64,000 nt of DNA from the NCBI RefSeq assembly GCF_030409845.1, contig NZ_JAUFQQ010000005.1, forward strand, positions 310,001 through 374,000. Direction: 5' to 3'. The notes under the pieces are model-generated. The model saw nothing but the letters and a program-made list of their open reading frames with translations, was not told the DNA's origin and did no database searches. Both the position numbers and the translations under genes were made by a program. The DNA comes from Flavobacterium branchiarum. GTDB lineage: Bacteria; Bacteroidota; Bacteroidia; Flavobacteriales; Flavobacteriaceae. Positions 18,353 to 26,726 of the stretch are shown piece after piece (position 1 is the first letter of the stretch; each line of letters begins with the position of its first letter).

Positions 18353-18949
18353 TTATAACTTTTGTTTTAGATTATCTTTTACTTCGCTGAACCATTCTTC
18401 GCGTAAAATGCTCAAAATAATAGTATCCCGACGTACTTCACTACCAAAAGTTGGCATATGATTGCGTAAAACTCCTTCTACTCTACAACCAATACTTTTC
18501 ATAGCTGCAACACTGCGCTGGTTGTTATTATCAGCACGGAACTCTACTCGATCCATTCCTAGAGTTTCAAAAGCATATTGCAACAATAAGTATTTGCAAT
18601 GTTTGTTTAATCCTGTTCCTCTAAAAGCAGAACCGTACCATGTATATCCTAATTGCAACGTTTTAAAAGAAATATTCATATCGTAAAAACGAGTGCTTCC
18701 AGCGTATTTTCCTGACTTTTTATCGAAAACTATAAATGGAAATTCAACTTTATTATCTCTTGCTTTTAGAGCAATATCAATATAATTCTCAAGATTTTCT
18801 TTTCCGTTGGCGCGAATTAACGAATACTCCCAAGTTTCTGGTTCGTTAAGAGAAATTTCTAATAAATTATCTACATCAGTTTTTTGCAACGGACGTAGTA
18901 AAACTAAATCATCTTCGAGTACTATATTAGAGGAGAAATTGAAATCCAT
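18353..18949 (-). CDS. GNAT-family N-acetyltransferase (RimJ/RimL type)
   Basis: A 198-residue cytoplasmic protein with the GNAT fold: VLLRPLQKTDVDNLLEI at the N-terminus, YAGSTRFYDMNISFKTLQLG in the middle, an acetyl-CoA loop region GSAFRGTGLNKHCKYLLLQY, and RVEFRADNNNQRSVAAMKSI, then GCRVEGVLRNH. This order is typical of RimJ/RimL-like acetyltransferases that modify N-termini or small molecules. The acceptor is unknown. It sits just downstream of the SatD/membrane-protein pair on the same strand, 33 bp away. Confidence 0.9.
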   Translation of the reverse strand: MDFNFSSNIVLEDDLVLLRPLQKTDVDNLLEISLNEPETWEYSLIRANGKENLENYIDIALKARDNKVEFPFIVFDKKSGKYAGSTRFYDMNISFKTLQLGYTWYGSAFRGTGLNKHCKYLLLQYAFETLGMDRVEFRADNNNQRSVAAMKSIGCRVEGVLRNHMPTFGSEVRRDTIILSILREEWFSEVKDNLKQKL

Positions 18950-18982
18950 TTTATTGAAATTGAAATCTTATTATAGATAAAA

Positions 18983-19330
18983 TTAAGAAGTGAATTTATT
19001 ATATAAAAATACATACATGATTGAAATTATTATTGATACTAGATTACCTAATAAATAAAAATCATTATACTTTGACTCTTTTTCTTTATCATCTTCATTA
19101 TCTCTTTTTAGTCTTGTAGCCAGTTTTAAAGTACCAAATAAAGTTAAAGCGTGTGGATAATTATTAATTAATGAAATCGTTAAAAACATTCTTTCAACCA
19201 CTCCTTTAAGCAAAGATTTATAATCTATAGCTTTTTTATTCCCATTAACTTCTGGAGTAATAAAATAATAGAAAATCCCTAAAATTAACTCTACACAAAC
19301 TAACATTAATAAAAATTTGAAAAATTCCAT
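18983..19330 (-). CDS. Small membrane protein coupled to the SatD-family gene
   Basis: Not recognised as a known family. It is 115 residues with a hydrophobic N-terminal helix (LLMLVCVELILGIFYYFI), a central segment with LLKGVVERMFLTISLI, a charged loop (KRDNEDDKEKESKYND), and a C-terminal helix (LLGNLVSIIISIMYVFLYN). The start codon is one base after the stop codon of the SatD-family gene, so the two are translationally coupled. SatD proteins often have a membrane partner (commonly DUF3307), but this one is shorter and does not obviously belong to that family. Confidence 0.75.
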   Translation of the reverse strand: MEFFKFLLMLVCVELILGIFYYFITPEVNGNKKAIDYKSLLKGVVERMFLTISLINNYPHALTLFGTLKLATRLKRDNEDDKEKESKYNDFYLLGNLVSIIISIMYVFLYNKFTS

Positions 19331-19331
19331 A

Positions 19332-19964
19332 TTATTTATTTTCTGTTATTAGGTAAATAATTTTTTTTGCCGAGTTGTATGATTCTATATTTAAAGTTTT
19401 TTCACGCTTCCAAATTTGCGATCTAGTTTTACTCATTAATTCTGCGATTATTTTGTAATCTGAAAATTTAATAAAACTGGAGACCAACTCATAATCAGAA
19501 ATTAAGCTCCATTTACGAGTAATACCATCAAAAATTAAAAAGGCATTTTTTAAAATTTCATTTTGTAATTTGTCATCAATAAAAATCCCAAATCGTAATT
19601 TTTCAAGTTTCAGTTGATTTAATTTATATCTTGCGTCTGTCAGCCCTACTCCAAGCATTTCATATGCTATTTTTTTATTTATTGGAGTTTCTATCTCTCC
19701 TTCCAACATCACATAGCGTAGCTTAAAATTGAACTTTTTATGTATTATATTTTCTTCTAAAGATATAACAATACCCACCAAAGCCTCCAAATTAACTATA
19801 ATACCCTGAAATTCATCACCTAAAGTAATTGTAAGTGGAGAAATAATTTTTTCTTTATACGATTTATTAATGTCCTCAACCAAGTCTTTAAAATCAATCA
19901 TTAATTGATTTTGGTCTTTTTCGCCACTTGAAATGACATCTGCCATTAAAATAAACTGTTTCAT
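19332..19964 (-). CDS. SatD-family protein
   Basis: A 210-residue cytoplasmic protein. The N-terminus MADVISSGEKDQ and the LTITLGDEFQGI motif (about residues 42-54) are the hallmarks of the SatD family, named for a gene in the acid-tolerance sat operon of Streptococcus mutans. The GDEF core and the flanking strands resemble the palm-type cyclase/GGDEF fold, and the C-terminal 45 residues (KIIAELMSKTRSQIWKREKT) look like a helix-turn-helix. The function is unknown in the family; a nucleotide-linked signalling or regulatory role is my inference. The gene is coupled to a small membrane protein downstream. Confidence 0.8.
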   Translation of the reverse strand: MKQFILMADVISSGEKDQNQLMIDFKDLVEDINKSYKEKIISPLTITLGDEFQGIIVNLEALVGIVISLEENIIHKKFNFKLRYVMLEGEIETPINKKIAYEMLGVGLTDARYKLNQLKLEKLRFGIFIDDKLQNEILKNAFLIFDGITRKWSLISDYELVSSFIKFSDYKIIAELMSKTRSQIWKREKTLNIESYNSAKKIIYLITENK

Positions 19965-20039
19965 TTTTTATGAAATTACGATATTTATTTCAAATATAAT
20001 GAAACAATTTTAAAAATTTCACTTATAAAGAAATAAAAA

Positions 20040-20396
20040 TTACTCATTCATATCGTCATAACGTTCTGGAACTTGCGGATCGTATAGTGGACATTTAAAC
20101 TCTTCTAATGCATTTACTAGAATATCCATTGTTTTACCTTCGGTTCCGTAACAATCGATTCTGATACTTTGTGGCGTAGTGATTACTTGAAAAGCGCCTT
20201 TTCCTTCTTTGTTTTTCCAGCTGTTGTCATCAACTTTCTCCCATTTAGAAAACAATGAACCAATCCTATTTAGGATTACTGTAACAGGAAGTTGCTCTAA
20301 ACCTTCAACTTCTTGTTCTTCGACAAGTGCTTCGTATACTTCGTGGTGGTTTAAATAAACCCCCTCTGAATATTTCCAAAAAAGTAATTCGTACAT
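20040..20396 (-). CDS. Hypothetical protein, 118 aa
   Basis: Not recognised. It is an acidic cytoplasmic protein without a signal peptide (MYELLFWKYSEGVYLNHHEV). A helical first half (YEALVEEQEVEGLEQLPVTV) is followed by ILNRIGSLFSKWEKVDDNSW and a strand-rich second half ending in PLYDPQVPERYDDMNE. The small mixed alpha/beta shape and high acidity are seen in many uncharacterised immunity-like and housekeeping proteins. It lies downstream of purM on the same strand with a palindromic repeat between them. Confidence 0.65.
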   Translation of the reverse strand: MYELLFWKYSEGVYLNHHEVYEALVEEQEVEGLEQLPVTVILNRIGSLFSKWEKVDDNSWKNKEGKGAFQVITTPQSIRIDCYGTEGKTMDILVNALEEFKCPLYDPQVPERYDDMNE

Positions 20397-20452
20397 ATCT
20401 TTATATTAAAGTTAAAAAAATGAAAGTTTAAAAACTAGAATTCCGAAAATAA

Positions 20453-20472
20453 AGACGCACAGCAGTGCGTCT
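20453..20472. repeat. Short palindromic repeat (AGACGCAC-loop-GTGCGTCT)
   Basis: AGACGCAC (20453-20460), loop AGCA, GTGCGTCT (20465-20472), followed by CTAC. There is no T-tract, so it is not a classical terminator. I recall this kind of sequence as a common dispersed palindrome in Bacteroidota intergenic regions. Confidence 0.6.
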
Positions 20473-20492
20473 CTACAATAGGATGTTTATTT

Positions 20493-21671
20493 TTAATACT
20501 CGAAAGTACCGTATTCGCTTGTTATTGTCAGTTTCTTGGTGTCTGCCGCTTGTACTCTTCCTACGATTTGTGCATCAACATTGAATGATTTTGAAATTTC
20601 AATTATATCTTGTGCAATCGCTTCGGGAACGTATAATTCCATACGGTGTCCGCAATTAAATACTTGATACATCTCTTTCCAATCTGTTTTAGATTGTTCC
20701 TGAATTAACTGAAACAATGGTGGAACTGGAAAAAGATTGTCTTTTACAATATGTAAATTCTGCACGAAATGAAGAATTTTTGTTTGTGCTCCTCCACTAC
20801 AATGCACCATTCCGTGAATTTCTTCTGGTGTATATTTATCTAATATTTTCTTGATAATTGGCGCGTAAGTTCTTGTTGGCGAAAGTACCAATTGTCCTGC
20901 GTCTATCGGGCTATTTTCAACGGCATCTGTCAATTTTACTTGTCCTGAATAAATTAATTCTTCTGGAACAGCTGCGTCAAAACTTTCTGGATATTTGGTA
21001 GCTAAGTATTTACCGAATACATCATGACGTGCCGATGTTAATCCGTTGCTCCCCATACCTCCATTATAACTTTTCTCGTATGTAGATTGACCAAATGAAG
21101 CTAATCCAACAATTACGTCTCCTGCTTTGATATTAGCATTATCTACAACTTTTGAACGTTTCATACGTGCTGTAACTGTTGAATCAACAATTATGGTACG
21201 CACGATATCTCCAACATCGGCAGTTTCACCTCCTGTTGAATGAATAGTTACTCCAAAAGTATCTAACTCTTTTATCAGCTCTTCAGTTCCATTGATAATT
21301 GCTGAAATTACTTCGGCAGGAATCAGGTTTTTGTTTCTTCCAATTGTTGATGAAAGTAAAATATTATCAGTTGCTCCAACACATAATAAATCATCAATGT
21401 TCATGATTAATGCATCTTGTGCAATTCCTTTCCATACTGATATATCGCCTGTTTCTTTCCAATACATATAAGCCAAAGATGATTTTGTACCTGCACCATC
21501 GGCATGCATAATAAGGCAATACTCTTCGTCTTGGGTTAAATAGTCTGGGACAATTTTACAAAATGCTTGTGGAAACAGTCCTTTATCAATATTTTTTATG
21601 GCGTTGTGTACGTCTTCTTTAGAAGCCGAAACTCCTCTTTGTGCGTACCTTTTACTAGAATCTGAACTCAT
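20493..21671 (-). CDS. purM: Phosphoribosylformylglycinamidine cyclo-ligase (AIR synthase)
   Basis: A 392-residue cytoplasmic enzyme of the PurM/PurL superfamily. Landmarks: SSKRYAQRGVSASKEDVHNA, HADGAGTKSSLAYMYWKETG, the ATP-binding region MNIDDLLCVGATDNIL, and HSTGGETADVGDIVRT. The C-terminal domain has GMVHCSGGAQTKILHF and ends in EYGTFEY. The enzyme closes the imidazole ring in purine synthesis. The Flavobacterium form is longer than E. coli PurM (345 aa) and is sometimes annotated only as AIR synthase-related. It is the only purM candidate in the window, beside other purine genes (guaA, purU) only at a distance. Confidence 0.85.
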   Translation of the reverse strand: MSSDSSKRYAQRGVSASKEDVHNAIKNIDKGLFPQAFCKIVPDYLTQDEEYCLIMHADGAGTKSSLAYMYWKETGDISVWKGIAQDALIMNIDDLLCVGATDNILLSSTIGRNKNLIPAEVISAIINGTEELIKELDTFGVTIHSTGGETADVGDIVRTIIVDSTVTARMKRSKVVDNANIKAGDVIVGLASFGQSTYEKSYNGGMGSNGLTSARHDVFGKYLATKYPESFDAAVPEELIYSGQVKLTDAVENSPIDAGQLVLSPTRTYAPIIKKILDKYTPEEIHGMVHCSGGAQTKILHFVQNLHIVKDNLFPVPPLFQLIQEQSKTDWKEMYQVFNCGHRMELYVPEAIAQDIIEISKSFNVDAQIVGRVQAADTKKLTITSEYGTFEY

Positions 21672-21752
21672 GAAATTAGTTTGTGTTGTTGATGTGGTGC
21701 AAAGATAATCAGTTTTTTTAATTGTTGCGTTTTATGGCTGTCTGAAACATAA

Positions 21753-21789
21753 AAAAATCCGATAAGTTTGAGAGTCTCATCGGATTTTT
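21753..21789 (-). terminator. Intrinsic terminator of the curli-locus lipoprotein
   Basis: AAAAATCCGAT (21753-21763) and ATCGGATTTTT (21779-21789) pair across a 15-nt loop, and the minus-strand product continues into a T-run. It lies 38 bp after the stop codon of the lipoprotein gene. Confidence 0.8.
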
Positions 21790-21826
21790 AGAAAAAAGTG
21801 TTTGGAAATCTAGATCCGTACCACGA

Positions 21827-23317
21827 TTATTTCCATTCGGGCATTGATGCGTTTTGAAATAAGGTGGTTCTTGATGATGTGGAACCACTTGTATTAGTGA
21901 CACTTACTTTTTGTATGTTTTGAGCCGATAACCCGTCATTGGATGTATTTACAAATATGACTTCAGCTTCATTTGGCGAAAATTTTACATCTAAATCATT
22001 AAAACCATTTTGTTTTTGACTTGTTAGTTCCACTGCTGCATTGGTTGAACGGGTGTACATGAAAATTCGGGAATCCAATCTTCGATAGGTTGAATTCTCA
22101 AAACCAGAAACGTCTCTTGTAAAAACAACTCTTTGATTGTCTACAGAGATATTTAATCCGCTTGCTGCTCCGCTTAAACCTGATTCCACTGTATATAAAA
22201 CTGTTCCTGACATATCTATTACATAAATTTCTACATTATATCCTGATCTGTCATTCACTTTGAGCGCAATTTGACTACCGTCAGTACTCCAATCACACTC
22301 GGAAATAAATTTTCCGTTTGGAGTTTGAAACAATTGAACAAGTCCTCCTCCATCAGAATCGATACGGTATAATTTATCAAAATTTGGATAAATTATCTGG
22401 CTTCCGTTTGTATTCCAGCAATAATTTACAAACTCCATATTAAATCCCGCAACAGGTACATAATTTGTAACTTTAAAAACTCCCGAGCCATCAGGGTTCA
22501 TCGTATATATCTGATTCTGAGAACCATCGAAACTAAGGTAAGCAATTTTATTTACACTTAAGTTTTTTCTTGGCCTAAAACTATTAACATTTGAGGAGGT
22601 CAATTGTAACTGGTTTCCTGCTTCATCTGCAGTGTAAATAACATTGTTATTGTTTACTTTTTTAACATATAAAAATCTCGGATTTGGGAATGCTAAAGTT
22701 GTAAATGAATAGGTTACACTATTAGTTGGTTTATTAATCCCGTCGGAAACTGCCACTTGCCAATAGTATTTTGTACTATAACTTAAATCTTTTATAGCCA
22801 AAGTCGTCGTTTTAAGATTAGGATAAGTTTTAACCTCATCGGTAGTTCCGTTTTTTAAAGTAACGGTATAGGTTAAAGTATCCGATTCTTTATCGGTAGC
22901 TGTCCATGTTAAATTTAAACTTAGCGCTTGCTCTTTTGCATTATCAACTGGTGCTGTTAAAACCGGAATATCTGGTGGTTTATTATTTGCGGTAGAAATT
23001 TCTAATTCGAATATAACTTGTACGCTAGCATCGGCTGCAACTTTTGCTGGTTCAAATCGGGCAATGTAACCATCCTTTTGAGCCTGAAAAGAATAATCTC
23101 CAACCAATACCCCTTCTAGCGTAAAATAACCATCTTTATCTGTAAATACAGTACTTGTTGCTGGACTCGAGGATACACGTACATTTTCTATAGGTGCAAA
23201 TGTTCCCGATGCTACAACCCTACCTTTTACAGTCCCACTTGCTCCATCCTTCAATTGTTCTTCACTACAAGAAATCAAAAGAATAAAACAAACTAAAATT
23301 CTTAATCCTATTTTCAT
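21827..23317 (-). CDS. Lipoprotein with carboxypeptidase-regulatory, FnIII and TolB-like beta-propeller domains
   Basis: A 496-residue lipoprotein (lipobox LLISCS, Cys17). Residues about 28-105 form a CarboxypepD_reg-like beta-sandwich (GTVKGRVVASGTFAPIENV, FTDKDGYFTLEGV). Residues about 115-210 form a fibronectin type III domain (ATDKESDTLTYTV, YSTKYYWQVAVSDG). From about 215 on there are PD40/TolB-like propeller blades (QIYTMNPDGSGVFKVTN, LYRIDSDGGGLVQLF, CDWSTDGSQIALK). It is the last gene of the curli cluster, 82 bp after csgG, and probably sits on the outer membrane near the secretion pore. Its precise role in curli is an inference from position. Confidence 0.85.
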   Translation of the reverse strand: MKIGLRILVCFILLISCSEEQLKDGASGTVKGRVVASGTFAPIENVRVSSSPATSTVFTDKDGYFTLEGVLVGDYSFQAQKDGYIARFEPAKVAADASVQVIFELEISTANNKPPDIPVLTAPVDNAKEQALSLNLTWTATDKESDTLTYTVTLKNGTTDEVKTYPNLKTTTLAIKDLSYSTKYYWQVAVSDGINKPTNSVTYSFTTLAFPNPRFLYVKKVNNNNVIYTADEAGNQLQLTSSNVNSFRPRKNLSVNKIAYLSFDGSQNQIYTMNPDGSGVFKVTNYVPVAGFNMEFVNYCWNTNGSQIIYPNFDKLYRIDSDGGGLVQLFQTPNGKFISECDWSTDGSQIALKVNDRSGYNVEIYVIDMSGTVLYTVESGLSGAASGLNISVDNQRVVFTRDVSGFENSTYRRLDSRIFMYTRSTNAAVELTSQKQNGFNDLDVKFSPNEAEVIFVNTSNDGLSAQNIQKVSVTNTSGSTSSRTTLFQNASMPEWK

Positions 23318-23399
23318 TTGTAGATTTTATTTATTAGACTTTTATCACGTTTATCCGATTTGATTTTCGAATGGCATTTTATATTTCCCTAAAGAAAAT

Positions 23400-24776
23400 T
23401 TACATTTTCTTTTTCTTATGATAGTTCTTTGGGAAGTAATACGTCACTCCTAAACCAAAACGCCAATAAAAATCATCCCTGACCCCGCTATCGACATAAT
23501 CTATCATATCTGTAAAATTCACATTGTATTCTCCATACAATTTTATCCCCAGATTACTTGTTACCAAATACTCAATTCCTCCACCAAATTGAACTTTGGT
23601 ATGCATGTTTTTATACTTGGAATTAAATCCTATTCCTGTTCCTCCAAAAACAAAAGGGGTAAATACATCATGAGGTAATATGGATAGTTCTAAATTCACA
23701 TCTAGTGTTGCGTATCCTACATCCAACTTATCTTTATTACCTAGTTTAAAAACATTTGCAGAAGCACTAACATCAAAAGCTGGAGTAAAGAAAAATTTAA
23801 CAGCACCTCTTCCCATTGGTTTTGCAACTGGATTAGGATAATCGCCCTGCATATAGGTCGCTCCTCCCCCAAGCTCTATCCCGAAGCGCCCTCTTCGCTC
23901 TGTTAGGTTTCTGCCATAAAGTTGTGCTAAATCGGCTTCGCTTTTTTCACTTTCATAGCCAGCAACAAAATTATCCACTTGAACTTGTGGAGCATCTACT
24001 TCCCAAAGTTTATCTTTAATTCCATCCACTATAAGCCCTTCAACTGCTTTTTCTATAGCCTCGGTTACTGCCAATTGTATGGGTTCATTTCGGGTAAAAC
24101 CTGTTTCGACTTCTAAAAGCCTGTTTAGATTTACATATCGAAATAAATTGGCATCGACACTTTGCGATAAAATTGTTTTGGAGACATAAACGGTATTTAA
24201 AATTTTACCATTTGATGTAGAAACTAATCTTAGATAAACAGTAACTCTATCTTGTCTATATCTTACCGAAGCTCCAGCTCCAAAATAACGAGCACCAAAA
24301 CCTCCTGTTATTATATTTGTATCATAGGATATGATACCTCCTTCTAGCAAAACACCAGCAAATAAAAGAGGCGTTAATGGGGCTTCTTTTTCATTAGGTT
24401 TTGTAGAATACTCCTGTCTTGTAGACCTAATGATATTTCTTTCATTAAGTAAATTCCCCAAGTTTTCACGTTCGATTGGAATAAACCATTTTGAGTCCTC
24501 AAGCGCTTTTATTAAAATAGAAGTAGCTCCTTGTGTAACTGCTGTGCTAAATGTGCTCCCCTGCTCAATGGCTTTATATTGCCCTGTTTGATCCTTGAAT
24601 TTATAAACCCCAACAACAATTTGTTCTTTAGGCTTAGGAATATTAGTTAATGCCGAGGTGGCTGGTGTATTCTCTCCATAAATAGCTTTTTGCACTCCAA
24701 CTGGTTGATTAAAATAAGCACCACAGCCTGAGAATAAAAGAACTACTAGAACTCCAAAAAGTGATTTTTGATTCAT
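23400..24776 (-). CDS. csgG: Curli secretion channel CsgG fused to a C-terminal beta-barrel
   Basis: A 458-residue lipoprotein (lipobox LLFSGC). Residues about 45-270 are a CsgG domain: IVVGVYKFKDQTGQYKAI, STFSTAVTQGATSILIKALE, DSKWFIPIERENLGNLLNER and YRQDRVTVYLRLVSTSNGKI. CsgG forms the nonameric outer-membrane pore for curli subunits. Residues about 290-458 add an outer-membrane beta-barrel-like domain (GRFGIELGGGATYMQGDY ... FYWRFGLGVTYYFPKNY) that E. coli CsgG (about 277 aa) lacks. It lies between csgF and the propeller lipoprotein. Confidence 0.92.
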   Translation of the reverse strand: MNQKSLFGVLVVLLFSGCGAYFNQPVGVQKAIYGENTPATSALTNIPKPKEQIVVGVYKFKDQTGQYKAIEQGSTFSTAVTQGATSILIKALEDSKWFIPIERENLGNLLNERNIIRSTRQEYSTKPNEKEAPLTPLLFAGVLLEGGIISYDTNIITGGFGARYFGAGASVRYRQDRVTVYLRLVSTSNGKILNTVYVSKTILSQSVDANLFRYVNLNRLLEVETGFTRNEPIQLAVTEAIEKAVEGLIVDGIKDKLWEVDAPQVQVDNFVAGYESEKSEADLAQLYGRNLTERRGRFGIELGGGATYMQGDYPNPVAKPMGRGAVKFFFTPAFDVSASANVFKLGNKDKLDVGYATLDVNLELSILPHDVFTPFVFGGTGIGFNSKYKNMHTKVQFGGGIEYLVTSNLGIKLYGEYNVNFTDMIDYVDSGVRDDFYWRFGLGVTYYFPKNYHKKKKM

Positions 24777-24850
24777 AAGTGATTTTTTATTAACTTAATT
24801 AGTGATAAAAAATGTAAAACTTATTACTAAGCGATAAGAATGCGAGCCTG

Positions 24851-25297
24851 TTAATTACCAGGAACAATTACCTGAGTTTGCTCTCCTGTTTCTATATCCA
24901 AGATATCTACAACAAGTCCTAAATTAGACGGGTAAACATCTACAGACAAGGTTCCAAAAACATAAGATCCTGGTTTAATACTTCCTCCTGTACCGTTACC
25001 AGTGCCAAAACCTGTCCCAGTTCCTGTACCAAACTGATCTTCAAATAAAGAATTTGACAGTTTGTTAAGCAACTGATTGTTTAGATTTTCTTTGAAACGT
25101 TGTAGATCTGATTTTTGCTCGAATCCGGTAGCCTTATCTTCTTTGTAGTCATTTTGTGCTTGCGCCGAACTAAGCAACCAATTGTAGTTAAAGGTATCTC
25201 CCCCAAAAGCTGGGTTGATAGGTTTGTATGCTAGATCTTGCGCAACCGAAGTAAAACATATTCCTAGTAAACAAAATAGTAAAGTTATTGTCTTCAT
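24851..25297 (-). CDS. csgF: Curli assembly protein CsgF
   Basis: Starting at the ATG at 25297 gives 148 residues with a signal peptide (MKTITLLFCLLGICFTSVAQ). An upstream in-frame ATG at 25342 would put 15 non-signal-like residues in front, so it is rejected. The mature N-terminus (DLAYKPINPAFGGDTFNYNW, LLSSAQAQN) is the conserved CsgF segment that plugs into CsgG. Near residue 105-125 there is a Gly/Thr-rich stretch (GTGTGTGFGTGNGTGGS). CsgF anchors the nucleator at the cell surface. Confidence 0.93.
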   Translation of the reverse strand: MKTITLLFCLLGICFTSVAQDLAYKPINPAFGGDTFNYNWLLSSAQAQNDYKEDKATGFEQKSDLQRFKENLNNQLLNKLSNSLFEDQFGTGTGTGFGTGNGTGGSIKPGSYVFGTLSVDVYPSNLGLVVDILDIETGEQTQVIVPGN

Positions 25298-25379
25298 TTT
25301 GGTATTTTTAGGGTTTAAAAATAACTGCCAAAAAACATTCAATTAATCTATTCTAAAGTCAACTAATTAAATGCACAAC

Positions 25380-26117
25380 TTAATACTGTGTGATAAACTT
25401 ATTTTGTCGTTCGATACTTTTAAAATACTTAAAAAGTTTAGCCGAAGATGATTCAGCCATGTATTTTAAAAATTCTTCGTCTGGTCTTGAAATAAATTCA
25501 TCTATTATTTCTCCATCAACATCAATCATTATTCTAGTTGTTCTTCCGAAGGTTAATTCTTCTCGAACCGTAACGATTTTATGTGATTTGATTTTTAATT
25601 TCGAATATTCTGAATAAAAATAATCGTAAAAATCATTGCCCAACTTAGTCTTGGTATCGTTTGAAACAATACCAATCATTTCTAATCCGTCTGTAGGTGT
25701 TGGAATGGCTATTCTTGATTCGTCCTTTCCACCAAAAACTACTTTATCTTTTCCTATTACAGCATTATTATCATCATAAATCAATAACAGGATTATTATT
25801 TCATCATCTTGGGTAAAATTTACCTGCGTTTTTGAAAGATTTATTTTTTGAATTGGTTCTAATGTAACTCTACCATCTTGTGCATTGTTGGATTTATTAG
25901 AATTTGATTTATCTACTTTTAAAACCGACAGTTTATACGAAATGTTTTTAAACTCTGCTTTTAAATTTTCAACAGTTCCAGTAATAGCTAGTAAATTTTC
26001 TATTTTTTCAATTTCAATTTTTGCTTTAACCTCTGTATAAACCACTTGCGCAAATGTATTTTGCATTAAGAACACCATCATTACAATTAAAATAATATTT
26101 AAAATATATTGCTTCAT
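25380..26117 (-). CDS. csgE: Curli assembly protein: CsgH-like domain fused to CsgE
   Basis: A 245-residue exported protein. After the signal peptide, residues about 25-125 look like a CsgH-type beta-sandwich (ITGTVENLKAEFKNISYKLS, then DGRVTLEPIQKINLSKTQVN and LLLIYDDNNAVIGKDKVVF). Residues about 135-245 are CsgE (GIVSNDTKTKLGNDFYDYFY, VREELTFGRTTRIMIDVDGE, FEI-like LFKYFKSIERQN at the end). CsgE is the periplasmic cap and adaptor of CsgG; CsgH inhibits premature amyloid formation. The gene lies between csgB and csgF. The fusion is read from sequence, the CsgH label from family memory. Confidence 0.88.
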   Translation of the reverse strand: MKQYILNIILIVMMVFLMQNTFAQVVYTEVKAKIEIEKIENLLAITGTVENLKAEFKNISYKLSVLKVDKSNSNKSNNAQDGRVTLEPIQKINLSKTQVNFTQDDEIIILLLIYDDNNAVIGKDKVVFGGKDESRIAIPTPTDGLEMIGIVSNDTKTKLGNDFYDYFYSEYSKLKIKSHKIVTVREELTFGRTTRIMIDVDGEIIDEFISRPDEEFLKYMAESSSAKLFKYFKSIERQNKFITQY

Positions 26118-26121
26118 AATC

Positions 26122-26607
26122 TTAATGATTGAAAATATAAATTGTACCCGAATTTCCAGTTTGAGTAATTCTCATTCCCTCGGATATAGAATTTGATCCA
26201 TTATTAAAAACATTTAGATTACTTCCGTTTTGAATAATCGACATATTTATGGCCCCACTGGAGTATAAAGAAAAATCACTCACCATATTATTATTCCCAG
26301 TTTGAACAACCGATTGATTAATTTCGGGCGCTTTCTTGTACATATTTATATAATTGTCATTCCCTATTTGACTAAGAACTACATTGGCATTATTACTAAT
26401 GATACTTACATTCGAAGTATTGTAATTCCCGATTTGCATAATATTTACAATATTATTATTCTGAACAAACAGATTACTATTTTGATTTCTATCGTTAGCG
26501 TTACTTTCATAGGCTTTTATAGCATACGAATCTAGAACTGGATTAATATCCTGCGAGAAAGCAATACTTGTAAATAGAAATACTATTAAATACATTATTG
26601 GTTTCAT
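26122..26607 (-). CDS. csgB: Curli minor subunit/nucleator (CsgB-like)
   Basis: A 161-residue exported protein (MKPIMYLIVFLFTSIAFSQ). It has degenerate curlin repeats spaced about 22 residues, with N-V-M-QIGNYN, LSQIGNDN, VQTGNNN, IQNGSN and a final ITQTGNSGTIYIFNH. The number of repeats is smaller and they are less regular than in the next gene upstream, and the unusual hydrophobic last repeat recalls CsgB, the membrane-tethered nucleator. It ends 4 bp before the csgE start, so these are co-translated. CsgA is the alternative assignment. Confidence 0.88.
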   Translation of the reverse strand: MKPIMYLIVFLFTSIAFSQDINPVLDSYAIKAYESNANDRNQNSNLFVQNNNIVNIMQIGNYNTSNVSIISNNANVVLSQIGNDNYINMYKKAPEINQSVVQTGNNNMVSDFSLYSSGAINMSIIQNGSNLNVFNNGSNSISEGMRITQTGNSGTIYIFNH

Positions 26608-26639
26608 GATACATTTTTAAAATATTTTTTAGTTAAAAA

Positions 26640-26681
26640 TTTATACCAGTTTTATATCTAAATCTATAAAACTGGTATAAA
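26640..26681 (-). terminator. 17-bp perfect hairpin between csgA and csgB
   Basis: The arms 26640-26656 and 26665-26681 (TATAAAACTGGTATAAA) are exact reverse complements around TCTAAATC. The minus-strand product runs into a T-rich stretch. The position between the major subunit gene and the rest of the locus suits a partial terminator or mRNA stabiliser that raises csgA mRNA. Confidence 0.65.
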
Positions 26682-26726
26682 CTGAATTACAAGTAAAGTT
26701 TAAATTTCACTTCTTCAAGTAAAGAC

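Noticed and set aside
19332..19964. SatD protein as a Cas10-type or CRISPR-linked polymerase
   Set aside because: The GDEF-like motif alone is weak; no CRISPR array, cas gene or CARF protein lies nearby. Kept only as a fold resemblance.
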